From an uncultured Lachnospiraceae bacterium (lineage in GTDB: Bacteria; Bacillota; Clostridia; Lachnospirales; Lachnospiraceae): a DNA stretch of 64,000 bases. Of this stretch, positions 36,060 to 45,235 are shown in pieces (within the stretch, counting starts at the first letter, position 1; every line of letters starts with the position of its first letter). Location of the stretch: assembly GCA_910586705.1 (NCBI GenBank), contig CAJUJK010000015.1, forward strand, positions 1 through 64,000. The letters are read 5' to 3'. A model generated the notes under the pieces. That model was not told the origin of the DNA. It did not search any database and saw nothing but the letters and a program-made list of their open reading frames with translations. Made by a program: the position numbers and the translations under genes.

Positions 36060-37746
36060 AGGGGCGGGGATCAGGCTTAAGATCAACGCCTGTATTTTAT
36101 GCACACTGGTTGTACTGATTGCGCTGATGATGGTTCTGGTTGACAGGTCAAGCAAATATAACGCGCAGTATTCCCAGATTCTTGACAGCATCAGCAAGGT
36201 GACTTTTGTGAAGGATAACGTTTCCTATCTGGGGCGCACGGTTGTAGTCAAGTGCAGCACGGGCGGCGATATCGCCGCCAGCGGTCACGTGGAAATTATT
36301 GACACCATGGAACAGTATGTGGCGGAGGTCGGAGAGAGCGTACCGCAGGATGCGGAATACTCGGAGATGCGCAACCAGTTCGATAAGTTTGCCTCCGAAG
36401 CGGGAAAGTTTATCGCGTCCTTCCGGGAACTGCAGGCGGCGTGCGGAAACGATTACTCCGCAAAAGGTCTGAACGCTGCGCAGGATATGAGCGGCAGTAT
36501 GAGTTTTGTCAGCTCCAGCGCAGAGACGCTTCTCGCTTCAGAGATCGCGAGAAGTGAACAGGTGGCAGACGAGATCCAGAGTGCGTTCAGCAATATGCGG
36601 AATCTGATTGTGGTGATCGTGGTGGTTACGGCTGTTGTGGTTCTGGCGGCGGCGTTTGCCGTGACGCAGAGCATCACCGCGCCCATCATACAGCTTGAGA
36701 AAAAGCTGACGGTTATGTCCGAAGGCAATCTGACGAGTGAGGACATCAAGGTGAAAGGCAGGGACGAGGCGGGACGCGCCGCTTCGGCTTTCAATAAGAT
36801 GAAGGGCAGTCTGGTGCATCTGATCAGCAAAGTGGCGGCGAATATGTCGGAGCTGAAGATGGCTACCGCCACAGTCAATAACAGCGTGGATGAGAACGCG
36901 CAGGGCGGCACCCGGATTGCCGACGCGGTGGACGGGATGCTGGCGGCACTGGAGAGGCAGCAGCACGAGGTCGGACGCGCGCAGGGGCAGATCAGCGAAA
37001 TGGGAGAAGTTGCCGGGAAAGTGGCGGATTACGCCGAGGCAATCCATGGAAATGCGGGAAGGACCCGGGACAACGCCCGGGACGGTATGCAGAAAATCGT
37101 GGCTTATGTGGAGCAAATGCAGGAAGTGAACCGTTCCATGCGTGAAATGGAGAGCGTATTTGCCTCTTTCGGGGAGAATACCAAGGGAATGACGGCGGCA
37201 CTGGAGTCGATTTCATCCATCGCCTCCCAGACGAATCTGCTCTCGTTGAACGCGTCCATCGAAGCGGCGAGAGCGGGAGAAGCGGGTAAAGGCTTTGCGG
37301 TGGTGGCGACAGAGATCCGGAATCTTGCGGACGATTCACAGGCGGCGGCAGCGCATATCGGTAAGATGATTGAGGCGGTGAGCACGCAGGCGGATCAGAT
37401 GACGGCGCGGCTCAGGGAGAGTCTTGACCAGCTGGAGAAAGGCAACCAGATGACGGGCGAGGCGAAGGAGAGCTTTGAGACCATCACAGCGGGTACGGAC
37501 GAAGTAAACAACAGCGTGGAAGATATTATAAAAGATGTGGAGGTGCTGAGCGACAGAATCCATGAGGCGATGGAGAGCATGGGAACCATCAAGGACGCGG
37601 CGGACGGCAATGTTACCGAGATCAACGAGATCAGCGCCGTGGTGGCGGAACAGTCCGCGAATCTGGAAGAGGTTTCCGAGGCTATGGACAAGCTGCTTGT
37701 GCTCACGGATGATGTGGAAGGACTGGTAGGCGAGTTTAAAATTTAA
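36022..37746 (+). CDS. Methyl-accepting chemotaxis protein 2
   Basis: A 574-residue transducer: membrane helix near 18-36, helical sensor domain, second helix near 193-213, HAMP, then the methylation and signalling coiled coil with tip IASQTNLLSLNASIEAARAG and GKGFAVVATEIRNLADDS (about 397-438). It differs from receptor 1 in the sensor half but not in the tip. Three in-frame ATGs lie close together; ATG 36022 is seven bases after AAGGAG and is preferred over 36016 and 36028. It is the last gene of a three-gene unit that ends at the terminator at 37817. Confidence 0.92.
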   Translation: MRMDKQKTTKNGKGAGIRLKINACILCTLVVLIALMMVLVDRSSKYNAQYSQILDSISKVTFVKDNVSYLGRTVVVKCSTGGDIAASGHVEIIDTMEQYVAEVGESVPQDAEYSEMRNQFDKFASEAGKFIASFRELQAACGNDYSAKGLNAAQDMSGSMSFVSSSAETLLASEIARSEQVADEIQSAFSNMRNLIVVIVVVTAVVVLAAAFAVTQSITAPIIQLEKKLTVMSEGNLTSEDIKVKGRDEAGRAASAFNKMKGSLVHLISKVAANMSELKMATATVNNSVDENAQGGTRIADAVDGMLAALERQQHEVGRAQGQISEMGEVAGKVADYAEAIHGNAGRTRDNARDGMQKIVAYVEQMQEVNRSMREMESVFASFGENTKGMTAALESISSIASQTNLLSLNASIEAARAGEAGKGFAVVATEIRNLADDSQAAAAHIGKMIEAVSTQADQMTARLRESLDQLEKGNQMTGEAKESFETITAGTDEVNNSVEDIIKDVEVLSDRIHEAMESMGTIKDAADGNVTEINEISAVVAEQSANLEEVSEAMDKLLVLTDDVEGLVGEFKI

Positions 37747-37816
37747 AGTCCGGGGCGGAAATCGAGCAGTATGGTATAAGCAAATAGAAACATAACAACA
37801 TATAGTATATAAGTAG

Positions 37817-37853
37817 AAACACCTGTGGGGAGAAAAAACCTGCGGGTGTTTTT
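37817..37853 (+). terminator. Terminator of the chemoreceptor operon
   Basis: A 13-bp stem with G-U pairs, AAACACCTGTGGG to CCTGCGGGTGTTT, followed by TT. Confidence 0.75.
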
Positions 37854-37868
37854 GTTGTCGCGGATCAA

Positions 37869-37889
37869 AAGTTGTACACTAGACAACTT
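37869..37889. promoter_or_regulatory. Upstream AraR-like operator of the arabinose importer
   Basis: Dyad AAGTTGT-N7-ACAACTT. The same sequence occurs in reverse orientation at 38075-38095, 206 bp away, on the other side of the promoter. Confidence 0.65.
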
Positions 37890-37921
37890 GCGCAAAATGT
37901 ATGTAAAACTGAATAAAAAGA

Positions 37922-37950
37922 TTGACAATTTATTGGCATGTAGATATAAT
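37922..37950 (+). promoter_or_regulatory. Consensus promoter of the arabinose importer operon
   Basis: Perfect TTGACA (37922-37927), 17-bp spacer, perfect TATAAT (37945-37950), giving a leader of about 200 nt that contains the downstream operator and a CCGATTT/AAATCGG hairpin near 38037-38073. Confidence 0.85.
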
Positions 37951-38074
37951 GGAAATACCATCCGGGTTTTGGAATGGTGAAAATGTACAGAATGACTTGT
38001 TTATCGGGCGCCTATTAAGCAAAATGTTCCAATTTACCGATTTGAGACAAAGTTAAAATATTTTAAAAATCGGC

Positions 38075-38095
38075 AAATTGTCTAGTGTACAACTT
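38075..38095. promoter_or_regulatory. Downstream AraR-like operator of the arabinose importer
   Basis: TTGTCTAGTGTACAACTT is the reverse complement of the operator at 37869, with one mismatch in the outer arm. It lies about 130 bp after the predicted start, a position suited to repression by DNA looping or roadblock. Confidence 0.65.
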
Positions 38096-38159
38096 ACGGG
38101 CGAGGGCAGACAAGTTGGCTGTGCGAAACAACTACATTATAAAGGGAGGAAAAAGAAAC

Positions 38160-39347
38160 ATGAAAAAGAAAGTTTTAGGCGCATTTTTAAGCGTAGCAAT
38201 GGTAGCTTCCATGCTCGTTGGCTGTGGCGGCGGCGAGGCAGCTCCCGCGGCAGAGACAGCAGCTCCTGCGGCGGATGAAGCGGCTCCTGCAGCGGATGAA
38301 GCTCCGGCAGCAGATGCTCCTGCGGCAGACGCAGCAGAAGCAGCAGAAGCTCCGGCAGCATCCGGCGGCAAGAAGGTTGGTGTGGCGATGCCTACCCAGT
38401 CTTCCGAGAGATGGATCAACGATGGCGCGAACATGAAGGCTCAGCTCGAGGCTCTCGGCTACGAAGTAGACCTTCAGTACGCAGAGGATGATGTACAGGC
38501 ACAGGTTTCTCAGGTTGAGAACATGATCGCTTCCGGCGTTAACTGCCTGGTTATCGCTTCTATCGACTCTGACGCTCTGGTTAACGTAGAGGCTCAGGCG
38601 AAAGAGGCAGGTATTCCGATCATCGCTTACGATCGTCTGCTGATGAACACGGATGCAGTTTCTTACTACGCTACATTTGATAACAAGGGTGTTGGTACCG
38701 CGATCGGTAAGTACATCGAGGAGAATGCAGGCCTTGATCCCGCAGACCCGAAGACCATCGAGTTCTTCATGGGTTCCCCCGATGACAACAACGCGCACAT
38801 GCTTTACGCAGGTCTGATGGAGGTTCTTCAGCCTTATCTTGATAACGGCGCACTGGTTTGTAAGTCCGGCAGAACTTCTTTCGATGACACTTGTATCCTG
38901 AGATGGTCTCAGGAGACCGCTCAGCAGAACTGTGAGAACTATCTGACAGGTTTCTACGCTGACGAGGATCTCGACATCTGTGCTACCGCTTTCGACGGTT
39001 TCGCATACGGTTGTAAGGCAGCTCTTGAGGGCGCTGGCTACACAGACGCTAACTGGCCTATGATCACTGGTCAGGATGCAGAGCTGATGGCTACCAAGAA
39101 CATCATCTCCGGCAAGCAGACCATGTCCATCTACAAGGATACCCGCCTTCTGGCTGAGAAGTGTGTTACCATGGTGCAGGCAGTTCTTGAGGGTGCAGAG
39201 CCTGAGATCAACGATACTGAGCAGTACGACAATGGTAAGATCGTAGTTCCTTCTTACCTGTGCACACCTGTAGCAGTTGACCAGTCCAACTACAAGGAGA
39301 TCATCGTAGACGGTGGTTACTACACAGAGGAGCAGTTAGCTGAGTAA
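38160..39347 (+). CDS. chvE: Multiple-monosaccharide (arabinose-type) ABC transporter binding lipoprotein
   Basis: A 395-residue lipoprotein: signal peptide with lipobox LVGC, an Ala/Pro/Glu spacer of about 45 residues, and a Peripla_BP_4 domain with the ChvE/XylF features VGVAMPTQSSERW, IIAYDRLLMNTD, FFMGSPDDNNA and TGQDAE. ChvE-type proteins bind arabinose, xylose, glucose and related pyranoses. ATG 38160 follows GGGAGG; the frame extends upstream to 38085 but without a ribosome site. Codon bias indicates high expression. It lies behind the operator-flanked promoter and heads the importer operon, with araR and the ara genes further downstream, which makes L-arabinose the best ligand guess. 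Confidence 0.9.
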   Translation: MKKKVLGAFLSVAMVASMLVGCGGGEAAPAAETAAPAADEAAPAADEAPAADAPAADAAEAAEAPAASGGKKVGVAMPTQSSERWINDGANMKAQLEALGYEVDLQYAEDDVQAQVSQVENMIASGVNCLVIASIDSDALVNVEAQAKEAGIPIIAYDRLLMNTDAVSYYATFDNKGVGTAIGKYIEENAGLDPADPKTIEFFMGSPDDNNAHMLYAGLMEVLQPYLDNGALVCKSGRTSFDDTCILRWSQETAQQNCENYLTGFYADEDLDICATAFDGFAYGCKAALEGAGYTDANWPMITGQDAELMATKNIISGKQTMSIYKDTRLLAEKCVTMVQAVLEGAEPEINDTEQYDNGKIVVPSYLCTPVAVDQSNYKEIIVDGGYYTEEQLAE

Positions 39348-39370
39348 TCGATCTTTCATAAGATTTTAGG

Positions 39371-39400
39371 AGGGCGGCGGCAGTTTTGCTGCCGCCCTTT
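39371..39400 (+). terminator. Intercistronic stem-loop
   Basis: GGCGGCAG/CTGCCGCC hairpin followed by CTTTC, between binding-protein and ATPase genes; probably partial termination or message protection. Confidence 0.65.
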
Positions 39401-39441
39401 CAATAGGTATACCACATATTTTAGGGAAGGGAGTTGGGAAA

Positions 39442-41001
39442 ATGTCGGATTACATCTTGGAAATGAACCACATTGTCAAGGAATTTTCAGGTGTCCGGGC
39501 GCTGGATGACGTAAATCTGAAAGTGAGACGCGGAGAGATCCATGCTCTGTGTGGGGAAAACGGGGCGGGAAAGTCCACGCTGATGAACGTTCTCTCGGGC
39601 GTCTGGGCTCACGGTACATATTCCGGCGATGTTGTGTACAAGGGGGAGACATGTAAGTTCCACAATCTGAGGGACAGTGAGGCGAAGGGTATCGTTATTA
39701 TCCATCAGGAACTTGCTTTGAGTCCGCTTCTCTCGGTGGCGGAGAATGTGTTCCTTGGAAATGAGCAGCTTGCGGCAAAAGGGGTTATAGACTGGACAAA
39801 GACCAGACAGCGCGCGCAGGAGATGCTTGCGAGGGTAGGTCTGGAGCATGAAGATGTGAATGTGCCGGTTAACTCTCTGGGCGTAGGCAAACAGCAGTTG
39901 ATCGAAATTGCGAAAGCGATGGCGAAGAAGGTTGAACTTCTGATCCTCGACGAGCCGACCGCGGCGCTTAACGACGAGGAGAGTAAAAAGCTTCTGGACA
40001 TTATGCTGGAGCTTAAGAAACAGGGAATTACCTGTATTATTATTTCCCATAAGTTAAATGAAATTGAATATGTATCTGACTCCGTAACGATTATCCGTGA
40101 CGGTAAGACGATTGAGACGCTGATCAAGGGCGAGGATGACATGTCCGAGGACCGTGTGATCAAGGGCATGGTTGGACGGGAAATGACCAACCGTTATCCT
40201 GTGCGTGAAGGTGTGAAGATCGGCGACACGATCTTTGAAGTCAAGGATTGGAATGTGTATCATCCCGATGATGCGGAACGTCAGGTTTTGAAAAATATTA
40301 ACATCAGTGTCCGGGCAGGTGAGGTTGTGGGCCTTGCAGGACTGATGGGCGCGGGGCGTACCGAGTTTGCCATGAGCGTATTCGGACACAGCTACGGCCA
40401 GAAGATTTCCGGGACCGTGAAGATCAACGGCAAGGAAGTGGAGATGAAGACCGTGAAACAGGCGATAGACTCCAAGCTTGCTTATGTGTCTGAGGACAGA
40501 AAGGTTTACGGACTGAATCTGATCGGTGAGATCAAGGAAAACATGACCATAGCGGCACGCCCGAAATTCTTCTCCAAGCACGGCGTGATCAACGGAAACG
40601 ACGAGATTGTTGCGGCGGAAGAGTATAAGAAGAGAATCAATGTCAAGGCTACTTCCATCGAGCAGGTGGTCGGCTCTTTGTCGGGTGGTAACCAGCAGAA
40701 GGTGGTTCTGGCGAAGTGGATGCTGACGCAGCCGGATGTGCTGATTCTGGATGAGCCTACGCGCGGTATCGACGTAGGTGCGAAGTACGAGATCTACTGT
40801 GTTATCAATGAGCTGGCGAAAGCCGGCAAGGCGGTGCTCATTATCTCCTCCGAAATGCCGGAAATTATCGGTACATGCGACAGGACCTATGTGATCAATG
40901 AGGGACAGATCGCGGGTGAACTGAATCACGAGGAGCTGACACAGGAAAAAATTATGCAGTGTATTATGGCACATAATAGAAAGGGTGATGGAAATGAATG
41001 A
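39442..41001 (+). CDS. mmsA: Multiple-monosaccharide ABC transporter ATPase (MmsA/GguA type)
   Basis: 519 residues with two nucleotide-binding domains. The first has Walker A GENGAGKST (about 39-47), Walker B LLILDEPTAAL and a modified signature (SLGVGKQQ). The second has the altered P-loop GLMGAGRTE, signature SLSGGNQQKV and Walker B LILDEPTRGID. The pattern and length fit the GguA/MmsA/XylG group that works with ChvE-type binding proteins. ATG 39442 follows GGGAAGGGAG. The end overlaps the permease start, so translation is coupled. It couples ATP hydrolysis to pentose or hexose import. Confidence 0.93.
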   Translation: MSDYILEMNHIVKEFSGVRALDDVNLKVRRGEIHALCGENGAGKSTLMNVLSGVWAHGTYSGDVVYKGETCKFHNLRDSEAKGIVIIHQELALSPLLSVAENVFLGNEQLAAKGVIDWTKTRQRAQEMLARVGLEHEDVNVPVNSLGVGKQQLIEIAKAMAKKVELLILDEPTAALNDEESKKLLDIMLELKKQGITCIIISHKLNEIEYVSDSVTIIRDGKTIETLIKGEDDMSEDRVIKGMVGREMTNRYPVREGVKIGDTIFEVKDWNVYHPDDAERQVLKNINISVRAGEVVGLAGLMGAGRTEFAMSVFGHSYGQKISGTVKINGKEVEMKTVKQAIDSKLAYVSEDRKVYGLNLIGEIKENMTIAARPKFFSKHGVINGNDEIVAAEEYKKRINVKATSIEQVVGSLSGGNQQKVVLAKWMLTQPDVLILDEPTRGIDVGAKYEIYCVINELAKAGKAVLIISSEMPEIIGTCDRTYVINEGQIAGELNHEELTQEKIMQCIMAHNRKGDGNE

Positions 41002-42166
41002 GAAGAAAAAAGTAGTAAATCTTGACATGAAACAGTACGGTATGTTTCTGGCGCTTATTGCCATCTATGTGATCTTTGCCATTATGACGGGTGGGAAGAA
41101 CCTCTCCCCGGCGAATATTAACAACCTTATCATGCAGAACGGTTATGTGGTCATTCTGGCAATCGGTATGCTGTTGTGCGTACTGACCGGTAACGTCGAT
41201 CTGGGCGTCGGCTCTGTTGTAGCGCTCACCGGCGCGGCGGCAGGTATCATTTTGATTGACTACAAGATGAATATGTGGATCGCGATCTTTGTGGCATTGC
41301 TGATTGGTCTTCTGGTAGGCATGTTTGCGGGATTCTTCATTGCTTATCTGGATATCCCGCCTTTCGTTGTAACGCTCGCTACGATGCTGATGGGGCGCGG
41401 ACTTACATACACGCTTCTGAAAGCGCAGACAAAGGGTCCCCACCCGGACAATTACGTGTATCTGGGCGCGGGCTTCCTTCCCACCGCTAAGATCAGCTTT
41501 GGGGACGGCACGCTGGATCTGGTTTGTATCGCGGTAGCGATTGTTGCGTCTGTGGCGCTGATTCTCAACGAGATCCGCAGCATCAAGACGAAAGAGAAAT
41601 ATAATTTTGCGACCAATCCTTTGTGGCAGGTTGCGCTGAAACTTGTGGTTATGCTCTTCATTATCTGGTTCTGCCTCATCAAACTGGCGCAGTATAACGG
41701 ACTTCCGTTCGTGCTTGTCATCATGGCGCTGCTGATCGCCCTTTACGGGTTCATCACGAGCAAGACGGTGGCTGGCCGCCAGATTTACGCGCTGGGCGGC
41801 AACAGAAAGGCGGCAAACCTTTCCGGTATCGACACAAAGAAGGTATTCTTCTGGGTATACACCAACATGGGAATCCTGAGCGCGGTAGCAGGTATCGTTT
41901 TGTCGGCACGTAACTCTTCCTCCACCCCGAAGGCGGGCGACGGTTTCGAGATGGACGCGATCGCTTCCTGTTACATCGGTGGTGCGGCTGTGGCAGGTGG
42001 CGCCGGTACGATCATGGGTGCGGTAGTCGGTGCGTTTATCATGGGTATTCTGAATAACGGTATGTCACTGTACGGCTGGTCTACGGATATTCAGAAGATT
42101 GTAAAAGGTGCGGTTCTTCTCGGAGCCGTGACTGTGGACGTTATTTCCAAGAGAAAGAAAGGCTGA
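40994..42166 (+). CDS. mmsB: Multiple-monosaccharide ABC transporter permease (MmsB/GguB type)
   Basis: A 390-residue BPD_transp_2 permease. It is longer than the YtfT and YjfF permeases because of an insertion of charged and hydrophobic residues in the middle, as seen in GguB/XylH-type proteins. Conserved segments are GNVDLGVGSVVALTGA, YLDIPPFVVTLATMLMGRG and MDAIASCYIGGAAVAGGAG. GTG 40985 and ATG 40988 are also in frame, but ATG 40994 has the best spacing to AAGGG and overlaps the ATPase end by 8 bp. With the binding protein and ATPase it completes the importer; only one permease is needed in this type. Confidence 0.92.
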   Translation: MNEKKKVVNLDMKQYGMFLALIAIYVIFAIMTGGKNLSPANINNLIMQNGYVVILAIGMLLCVLTGNVDLGVGSVVALTGAAAGIILIDYKMNMWIAIFVALLIGLLVGMFAGFFIAYLDIPPFVVTLATMLMGRGLTYTLLKAQTKGPHPDNYVYLGAGFLPTAKISFGDGTLDLVCIAVAIVASVALILNEIRSIKTKEKYNFATNPLWQVALKLVVMLFIIWFCLIKLAQYNGLPFVLVIMALLIALYGFITSKTVAGRQIYALGGNRKAANLSGIDTKKVFFWVYTNMGILSAVAGIVLSARNSSSTPKAGDGFEMDAIASCYIGGAAVAGGAGTIMGAVVGAFIMGILNNGMSLYGWSTDIQKIVKGAVLLGAVTVDVISKRKKG

Positions 42167-42323
42167 TGATCTGAAAGTAAGATACATAGCAGATAGGGAC
42201 AGCGGGGGAAAACGCGGCCCTTAATGTGTGAGGGCTGCCCGAAAGGGTGGCTCTCTGCGCGTTTGAGCAAAAGCAGGAAGCTGCGGAGACGGGCTGTATA
42301 ACAAAGTGTGACTGGAGTGTGTA

Positions 42324-43406
42324 ATGGAGAAAGCAACGCCTAAATATATGGAGTTGGTCGGATGGATCAACGAACAGATCGAGACGAAAAAGCTTGTGCC
42401 GGGGCAGAAGATGTATTCGGAGAATACGCTGAAAGAGATGTTCGGCGTGAGCCGTCAGACGGTCAGACACGCCATCGGGGTTTTGGAGAACGAGGGTATT
42501 ATACGCCGGATTCAGGGAAGCGGTACCTATATCAACGATAACCGGCTGGCGAACCTGACAAAGCGGATGCGCGTTTCCGTGGTGACGACTTATGTGGACG
42601 GTTATATTTTCCCGCGGACCATACAGGGGATCGAGAATGTGCTTCTGGAAGCGGGCTATTCGGTGCAGATCGCTTTTACCAATAACCAGCACGGGCGGGA
42701 AAAGACCATCCTTGAGGACATTATCAGCCGGGACGAGGTGTCGGGGCTGATCGTGGAACCGACGAAGAGCGGAATTCCCAATCCCAACCTGCGGCTCTAT
42801 CAGGAGATACGAAAGAAACGGATCCCTGTTATCTTTATCAACAGCTTTTATCCGCAGTTAAAGATCCCCCATGTGTCTATCAACGATCATATGGCGGGGT
42901 GGAAGATGACAAAGTACCTGCTCTCCATGGGACATAAAAAAATCGGCGGCATTTTTAAACTGGACGACGGGCAGGGGCAGGCGCGATTTTCCGGCTACAT
43001 GGACGCGATGATGGATGACGGGCTGGAAGTGGAGGATAATCAGATCGTCTGGGTGGACACGGAAGAGAAGCAGCATCTGGAAAAAGCGGCGGCAAAGGTT
43101 CTGGAGCGTTTTAAGGACTGCACAGCGGTGTTCTGCTACAACGACGAGGTCGCTTTCGGGCTTCTGGATATTTTCAAAAAGAACGGCATCCGGGTCCCGC
43201 GGGATATTTCGGTGGCGAGTGTGGACGATTCGGAACTGGCTATTCTCGGGGAAGTGCCTATCGCCTCCACGCCGCATCCGATGGAGCGCCTCGGGGGAAA
43301 GGCGGCGGAAAACCTGCTGCGGATGATCAAAGACCCGGGATTTGACGCGACCTATGAGTTTGAGGTGGATGTGGTGCCGCGGAGGTCGGTGCAGAAGATT
43401 AAATAA
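42324..43406 (+). CDS. araR: Arabinose operon repressor AraR (GntR-LacI)
   Basis: 360 residues, the same length as Bacillus subtilis AraR (about 362). An N-terminal GntR winged helix (FGVSRQTVRHAIGVLENEG with the IQGSGTY wing, about 35-75) is fused to a LacI-type sugar-binding dimer domain. AraR binds sequences close to ATTTGTACGTACAAAT and is released by L-arabinose. Two near-matches lie directly downstream, before araA, and related dyads flank the importer promoter upstream, so this gene sits between its two target groups. It starts 157 bp after mmsB and may be read through from the importer promoter, giving feedback. Confidence 0.92.
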   Translation: MEKATPKYMELVGWINEQIETKKLVPGQKMYSENTLKEMFGVSRQTVRHAIGVLENEGIIRRIQGSGTYINDNRLANLTKRMRVSVVTTYVDGYIFPRTIQGIENVLLEAGYSVQIAFTNNQHGREKTILEDIISRDEVSGLIVEPTKSGIPNPNLRLYQEIRKKRIPVIFINSFYPQLKIPHVSINDHMAGWKMTKYLLSMGHKKIGGIFKLDDGQGQARFSGYMDAMMDDGLEVEDNQIVWVDTEEKQHLEKAAAKVLERFKDCTAVFCYNDEVAFGLLDIFKKNGIRVPRDISVASVDDSELAILGEVPIASTPHPMERLGGKAAENLLRMIKDPGFDATYEFEVDVVPRRSVQKIK

Positions 43407-43426
43407 AATTTACATACAACTTGATT

Positions 43427-43442
43427 ATTTGTATGTACAAGT
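43427..43442. promoter_or_regulatory. AraR operator 1 of araA
   Basis: ATTTGTATGTACAAGT matches 14 of 16 positions of the B. subtilis AraR consensus ATTTGTACGTACAAAT. It covers the -35 box of the araA promoter. Confidence 0.8.
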
Positions 43443-43457
43443 AGTAGACTGTATAGT
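43429..43457 (+). promoter_or_regulatory. araA promoter
   Basis: TTGTAT (43429-43434), 17-bp spacer, TATAGT (43452-43457). The -35 box lies inside AraR operator 1. Confidence 0.65.
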
Positions 43458-43510
43458 AAGAAATGCGGGATATGGCTGTGCGGTACACGTGTAATACTGT
43501 ATACAAAATT

Positions 43511-43526
43511 GTATGTATGTACAACT
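43511..43526. promoter_or_regulatory. AraR operator 2 of araA
   Basis: GTATGTATGTACAACT matches 12 of 16 AraR consensus positions. Its centre is 84 bp from operator 1, eight helical turns, suiting cooperative binding on one DNA face. Confidence 0.65.
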
Positions 43527-43593
43527 TGATACTAGCCGCAGGAAAACAGGCGGCTGCGAAGCAGACATTTGTTTTACGCGGCGGTATTAACGG

Positions 43594-43641
43594 GCAGATG
43601 TCCGACGAAAGCGGACAGTGAGCGCGTAAGCGCGGGTCTGC
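43594..43641. repeat. Three-way-junction structured element, copy 2
   Basis: GCAGA (43594-43598) pairs with TCTGC (43637-43641) around two hairpins, TGTCCG/CGGACA and GCGC/GCGC, joined by AGTGA. Layout, linker and right flank (CGCGGG...CGAGT) parallel the element at 12439-12487. It is in the araA leader, 40 bp before the start codon. Confidence 0.5.
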
Positions 43642-43687
43642 GAGTCTCACAGCACGGCGCAAACAAAAAAGAAAGAGAGGGTATTGT

Positions 43688-45184
43688 ATGATCGCAGCAA
43701 AGAACTACAAATTTTGGTTTTGCACGGGGTCTCAGGACTTGTATGGGGATGAGTGCCTGAGAAAGGTGGCGGATCATTCCGCGAAAATTGTGGAGGGGCT
43801 GAATACATCCGGCAATCTGCCGTTTGAGGTGGTGTTAAAACCTACGTTAATCAGTCAGGCTTCCATCCGGCAGGCACTTAATGATGCAAACAACGATCCG
43901 GAGTGTGCGGGTGTGATTACGTGGATGCACACATTCTCCCCGGCTAAGATGTGGATTCTTGGACTGAAGGAGTTTCGGAAACCGCTCTGCCATCTGCATA
44001 CGCAGTTCAATGAGGAGATTCCTTATGACAGCATAGATATGGATTTTATGAATGAGAACCAGTCGGCGCACGGCGACAGAGAGTACGGGCATATCGTGAG
44101 CCGCATGGGTATCGAGCGCAAGATTATTGTAGGGCACTGGGCGTCCGAGTCTGTACAGAAGCAGCTTGGAAGCTGGATGCGCACGGCGATCGGCGTGATC
44201 GAGTCCTCCCATGTGCGCGTGTGCCGTTTCGGCGACAACATGAACAACGTGGCAGTTACCGAGGGTGATAAGGTAGAGGCGCAGATCAAGTTTGGCTGGG
44301 AGATCGACCATTACTGCGTAAACGATGTGGTGGAGTATGTGGACGCGGTGCCGCAGGGCGATGTGAACGCGCTGGTTGAGGAGTATTACAGCAAATATAA
44401 GATTATTGACGAGGGCAGGGATCTCGACGAGTTCAAGAAGCATGTGGCTGTGCAGGCGCAGCAGGAGATCGGTATCGAGAAATTCCTCGTAGAGAACGAC
44501 TATCATGCGGTGGTAACGCATTTCGGTATGCTTGGCGGTCTGAAGCAGCTTCCGGGTCTGGCGATCCAGAGACTGATGGAGAAAGGCTACGGCTTCGGCG
44601 CGGAGGGCGACTGGAAGGTAGCGGCAATGGTGCGCATTATGAAGCTGATGACGGCGGGCATCAAGGATGCGAAGGGTACTTCCATGATGGAAGATTACAC
44701 TTACAATCTCGTGCCCGGCAAGGAGGGTATTCTGCAGGCGCATATGCTTGAGGTATGTCCTTCCGTTGCGGACGGCGACATCGGCATCAAGGTATGCCCG
44801 CTTTCCATGGGTAACAGGGAAGATCCCGCGCGTCTCGTATTTACGTCGAAGACAGGTCCTGCGGTGGCGTGCTCTCTGGTTGATCTGGGTACCCGCTTCC
44901 GTCTGCTGATCAATGCGGTGGACTGCAAGAAGGTGGAGAAGCCTATGCCGAAGCTTCCTGTTGGCACGGCATTCTGGACGCCTCAGCCTAATATGGAAGT
45001 CGGCGCGACCGCGTGGATTCTGGCAGGCGGCGCACACCACACGGCGTTCTCCTACGATCTGACCGTGGAGCAGATGGCAGACTGGGCTGACGCAATGGGG
45101 ATCGAGAGCGTTATCATTGACAAGGATACCAACATCCGCGATTTCAAGAATATGCTGAGATGGAACGAGGCGGCATACCGCTGA
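43688..45184 (+). CDS. araA: L-arabinose isomerase
   Basis: 498 residues, against 500 in Escherichia coli AraA. It converts L-arabinose to L-ribulose with Mn2+. The metal and catalytic residues are in place: E306 in GAEGDWK, E335 in MMEDYTYNL, H352 in AHMLEVCP and H450 in GGAHHT. ATG 43688 follows AGAGAGGG. It heads the catabolic operon araA-araB-araD-tkt-rpe, behind a promoter overlapped by AraR operators, so induction by arabinose is expected. There is a long leader of about 225 nt. A 605-codon open frame on the opposite strand is a codon-bias shadow. Confidence 0.97.
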   Translation: MIAAKNYKFWFCTGSQDLYGDECLRKVADHSAKIVEGLNTSGNLPFEVVLKPTLISQASIRQALNDANNDPECAGVITWMHTFSPAKMWILGLKEFRKPLCHLHTQFNEEIPYDSIDMDFMNENQSAHGDREYGHIVSRMGIERKIIVGHWASESVQKQLGSWMRTAIGVIESSHVRVCRFGDNMNNVAVTEGDKVEAQIKFGWEIDHYCVNDVVEYVDAVPQGDVNALVEEYYSKYKIIDEGRDLDEFKKHVAVQAQQEIGIEKFLVENDYHAVVTHFGMLGGLKQLPGLAIQRLMEKGYGFGAEGDWKVAAMVRIMKLMTAGIKDAKGTSMMEDYTYNLVPGKEGILQAHMLEVCPSVADGDIGIKVCPLSMGNREDPARLVFTSKTGPAVACSLVDLGTRFRLLINAVDCKKVEKPMPKLPVGTAFWTPQPNMEVGATAWILAGGAHHTAFSYDLTVEQMADWADAMGIESVIIDKDTNIRDFKNMLRWNEAAYR

Positions 45185-45235
45185 TCCGTCGAAATTTAGA
45201 GAATAAAAGGCTGCAGAAATAAAGAAGGAGGGTTT

